Below, one piece after another: positions 62,832 to 64,000 of a DNA stretch of 64,000 nucleotides; position 1 is the stretch's first letter; each line of letters starts with the position of its first letter. The translations under genes were made by a program, and so were the position numbers. Origin of the DNA: Corynebacterium pseudotuberculosis. Its GTDB lineage: Bacteria; Actinomycetota; Actinomycetes; Mycobacteriales; Mycobacteriaceae. The notes below the pieces were generated by a model. The model saw nothing but the letters and a program-made list of their open reading frames with translations. It was not told where the DNA came from and searched no databases. Location: contig NZ_CP021251.1 in assembly GCF_002155265.1 (NCBI RefSeq), positions 1,178,001 through 1,242,000 on the forward strand, given 5' to 3'.

Positions 62832-62850
62832 CAAGGCTTGCCTTGCCTTA
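62832..62850 (+). promoter_or_regulatory. Possible second DtxR box
   Basis: CAAGGCTTGCCTTGCCTTA matches 12 of 19 consensus positions, 29 bp before the second HtaA-domain gene. Weaker than the first; plausible because of context. Confidence 0.4.
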
Positions 62851-62879
62851 TTGAAAGTTATTAAGAGTTAGGAAATAGT

Positions 62880-63779
62880 GTGTTAAAAAAGTTCGCTGTG
62901 CCCATGGTGGCCGTGATTGGCGCTGCTGGTATGTGCGTACCGCAGGCTATTGCTGATGAGGCTGTTGCTGCTAAAGAATGCTCCGTTCAGGTTGTAAGCG
63001 GTTCTGTTAAGTGGGGCATTAAGCATTCCTGGAGAAACTACATCCAAGGAAATATTGCCCACGGCAAATGGGAAACTTCTGGTGCAGTCACCGAGGGGAC
63101 TAGTGATAAGAAGAACAAAGATTTCCAGTTTAAGTTTGAGGTGGATCCCGCTCACACCAAGATTGCTGTTGAAAACGGAAAAATTACCACTTCTGAGATT
63201 AGGACTAAGGACTCTTCCATTACCTTCACAGGGCACCATGATGCGCTCTATAGCCAAGTGAAATCTCCCATTATAAAAACATCCGGGGACACTGTGAGCG
63301 CTGGTAGCGGATACCTGGGGTACTACGTTCCTGGTAAGAAGATGGCAGAATACACAAAGGACGACCGGACTGACGCGAACAAAAAGCAGGGGGAGGGGAT
63401 TTTTTCTAAAGGCAAAGTAGAGACGGCGTCCCTCAGCGGAGATACGCTCACCTTGAAAGGCAGCAACCTCCGGTACACCCCTCAACCGGGTACAAAGGAT
63501 GGAAAGATTGAGGGCGTTGACGTCCTCTTCATGGGAATTTATAACGGAAACTATTTGCCTGAAGTCGATGATGTTGATGTTGAGCTGAAGGTGAAGAACA
63601 ACTGCGGCAATATCAGCGGTACGGCCAACCCTGCTGCTGACCATGGAACTCCTGGTTCTCTTTCAAAGCCTTGGGCTATCGTCCTAGGAATTCTTGGTGG
63701 GTTTGCTGCGTTAGCTGGTTTGTTCCATGTTTTTATGAATTCCGGCCTTCTGCAGAATCTTCCTTTTTTCAATCGCTAA
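62880..63779 (+). CDS. HtaA-domain heme-binding protein (HtaB/ChtB-like)
   Basis: 299 residues. Signal peptide cleaved after QAIA (residue 25), a single HtaA domain starting VKWGIKHSWRNYIQGN (Trp45, Tyr54), His119/His120 in TFTGHHDALYS, a distal Tyr region FMGIYNGNYLP, and Cys34 with a C-terminal Cys that may form a disulfide. A C-terminal helix (WAIVLGILGGFAALAGLFHV) anchors it in the membrane. GTG start; AGGAAA lies about 9 nt upstream. Probably passes heme on to a HmuTUV-type importer encoded elsewhere. Confidence 0.86.
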   Translation: MLKKFAVPMVAVIGAAGMCVPQAIADEAVAAKECSVQVVSGSVKWGIKHSWRNYIQGNIAHGKWETSGAVTEGTSDKKNKDFQFKFEVDPAHTKIAVENGKITTSEIRTKDSSITFTGHHDALYSQVKSPIIKTSGDTVSAGSGYLGYYVPGKKMAEYTKDDRTDANKKQGEGIFSKGKVETASLSGDTLTLKGSNLRYTPQPGTKDGKIEGVDVLFMGIYNGNYLPEVDDVDVELKVKNNCGNISGTANPAADHGTPGSLSKPWAIVLGILGGFAALAGLFHVFMNSGLLQNLPFFNR

Positions 63780-63928
63780 ACGCGGCTAGATAGGTTATGG
63801 GTCTATTGCTTGAATGGGCAGTATTGCAGACCCGGCGATGCCTGGCGCTTGGTTGTTGTAAGGCTTCTTTAAAAAACAAGCTGGTCAGGCGCAAACCGAT
63901 CAAACTGTAGGGATATCCCTGATCGTAG

Positions 63929-63985
63929 AACCGCTCCCCGCTAGTTGGTGTCTGTTTCTCAGACCAACTAGTGGGGAGCGGTTTT
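63929..63985 (+). terminator. Long hairpin terminator of the HtaA-family locus
   Basis: Arms 63929-63949 and 63963-63983 (21 nt, one G-U pair; outer AACCGCTCCCC/GGGGAGCGGTT) followed by TTTT at 63982-63985. Confidence 0.88.
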
Positions 63986-64000
63986 AGCGTAGCTATCGTT

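Noticed and set aside
62883-63644. 253-codon antisense frame opposite the second HtaA-domain gene
   Set aside because: Complement of a confidently identified gene; no family features.

Overview
This is a chromosomal window from a Corynebacterium of the C. diphtheriae / C. ulcerans / C. pseudotuberculosis type. The evidence is gene content and order: dnaJ2-rsmE-phoH-ybeY-CBS-era-recO-uppS, zur/arsR/glyS, aceE beside a DUF3052 gene, cobC-Nif3-zinc ribbon-RNase H/phosphatase-rnpB, and glnA2-glnE-hmuO. The heme oxygenase closely resembles C. diphtheriae HmuO, and two HtaA-domain heme proteins sit at the right end behind a good DtxR-type operator. Genus assignment is firm; the species cannot be fixed by eye. 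I see no insertion sequence, prophage, CRISPR array or rRNA.

Layout. 1-9.0 kb: a rightward housekeeping run (DnaJ C-terminal part, RsmE, PhoH, YbeY, CBS membrane protein, pyridoxal kinase, Era, RecO, UppS, ferritin-like/VIT1 protein), mostly with overlapping or touching genes. 9-12 kb: leftward zur and arsR, then glyS behind a 468-bp leader that looks like a transcription attenuator with a leaderless Gly-Gly peptide. 12-18 kb: two small unknown proteins, a large TPM-domain membrane protein, a DUF218 protein, dgt and a secreted Sa-type RNase with its barstar-like inhibitor. 18-24 kb: glmS, dnaG (zinc-site ligands lost), a neocarzinostatin-fold lipoprotein, a YtxH-like protein and tRNA-Asn/tRNA-CAU. 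24-31 kb: TRIC-like channel, beta-lactamase-like hydrolase, NagD-like phosphatase with a stand-alone acyl carrier protein, alpha/beta hydrolase and aceE. 31-39 kb: tRNA-Val, cobD, a SURF1/PtpA/HAD operon, and cobC-Nif3-zinc ribbon-RNase HI/phosphatase. 39-45 kb: rnpB, RNB-domain nuclease, degenerate galactokinase homologue, CYTH-CHAD protein and an orphan gene. 46-51 kb: glnA2, glnE and hmuO. 51-59 kb: a sortase-like protein, thrC, Nudix hydrolase, antiporter, CsbD, guaB1 and a PTS IIC-like transporter. 60-64 kb: iron-regulated HtaA-family heme-binding proteins.

Functional links. HmuO releases iron from heme, and the HtaA-domain proteins would capture heme or hemoglobin at the cell surface. 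GlnE and GlnA2 belong to nitrogen metabolism. GlmS and UppS feed cell-wall synthesis. AceE is the pyruvate dehydrogenase E1 component. RNase P, RNB nuclease, PhoH, YbeY and Era serve RNA and ribosome maturation.

A cross-cutting observation is promoter geometry. At least six genes (glmS, dnaG, cobC, glnA2, thrC and the antiporter), plus the putative glyS leader peptide, have a TANNNT hexamer exactly 7 nt before the start codon and mostly lack a Shine-Dalgarno sequence. This predicts leaderless mRNAs and was used to choose starts. All calls come from reading the sequence and translations; no database search was run.
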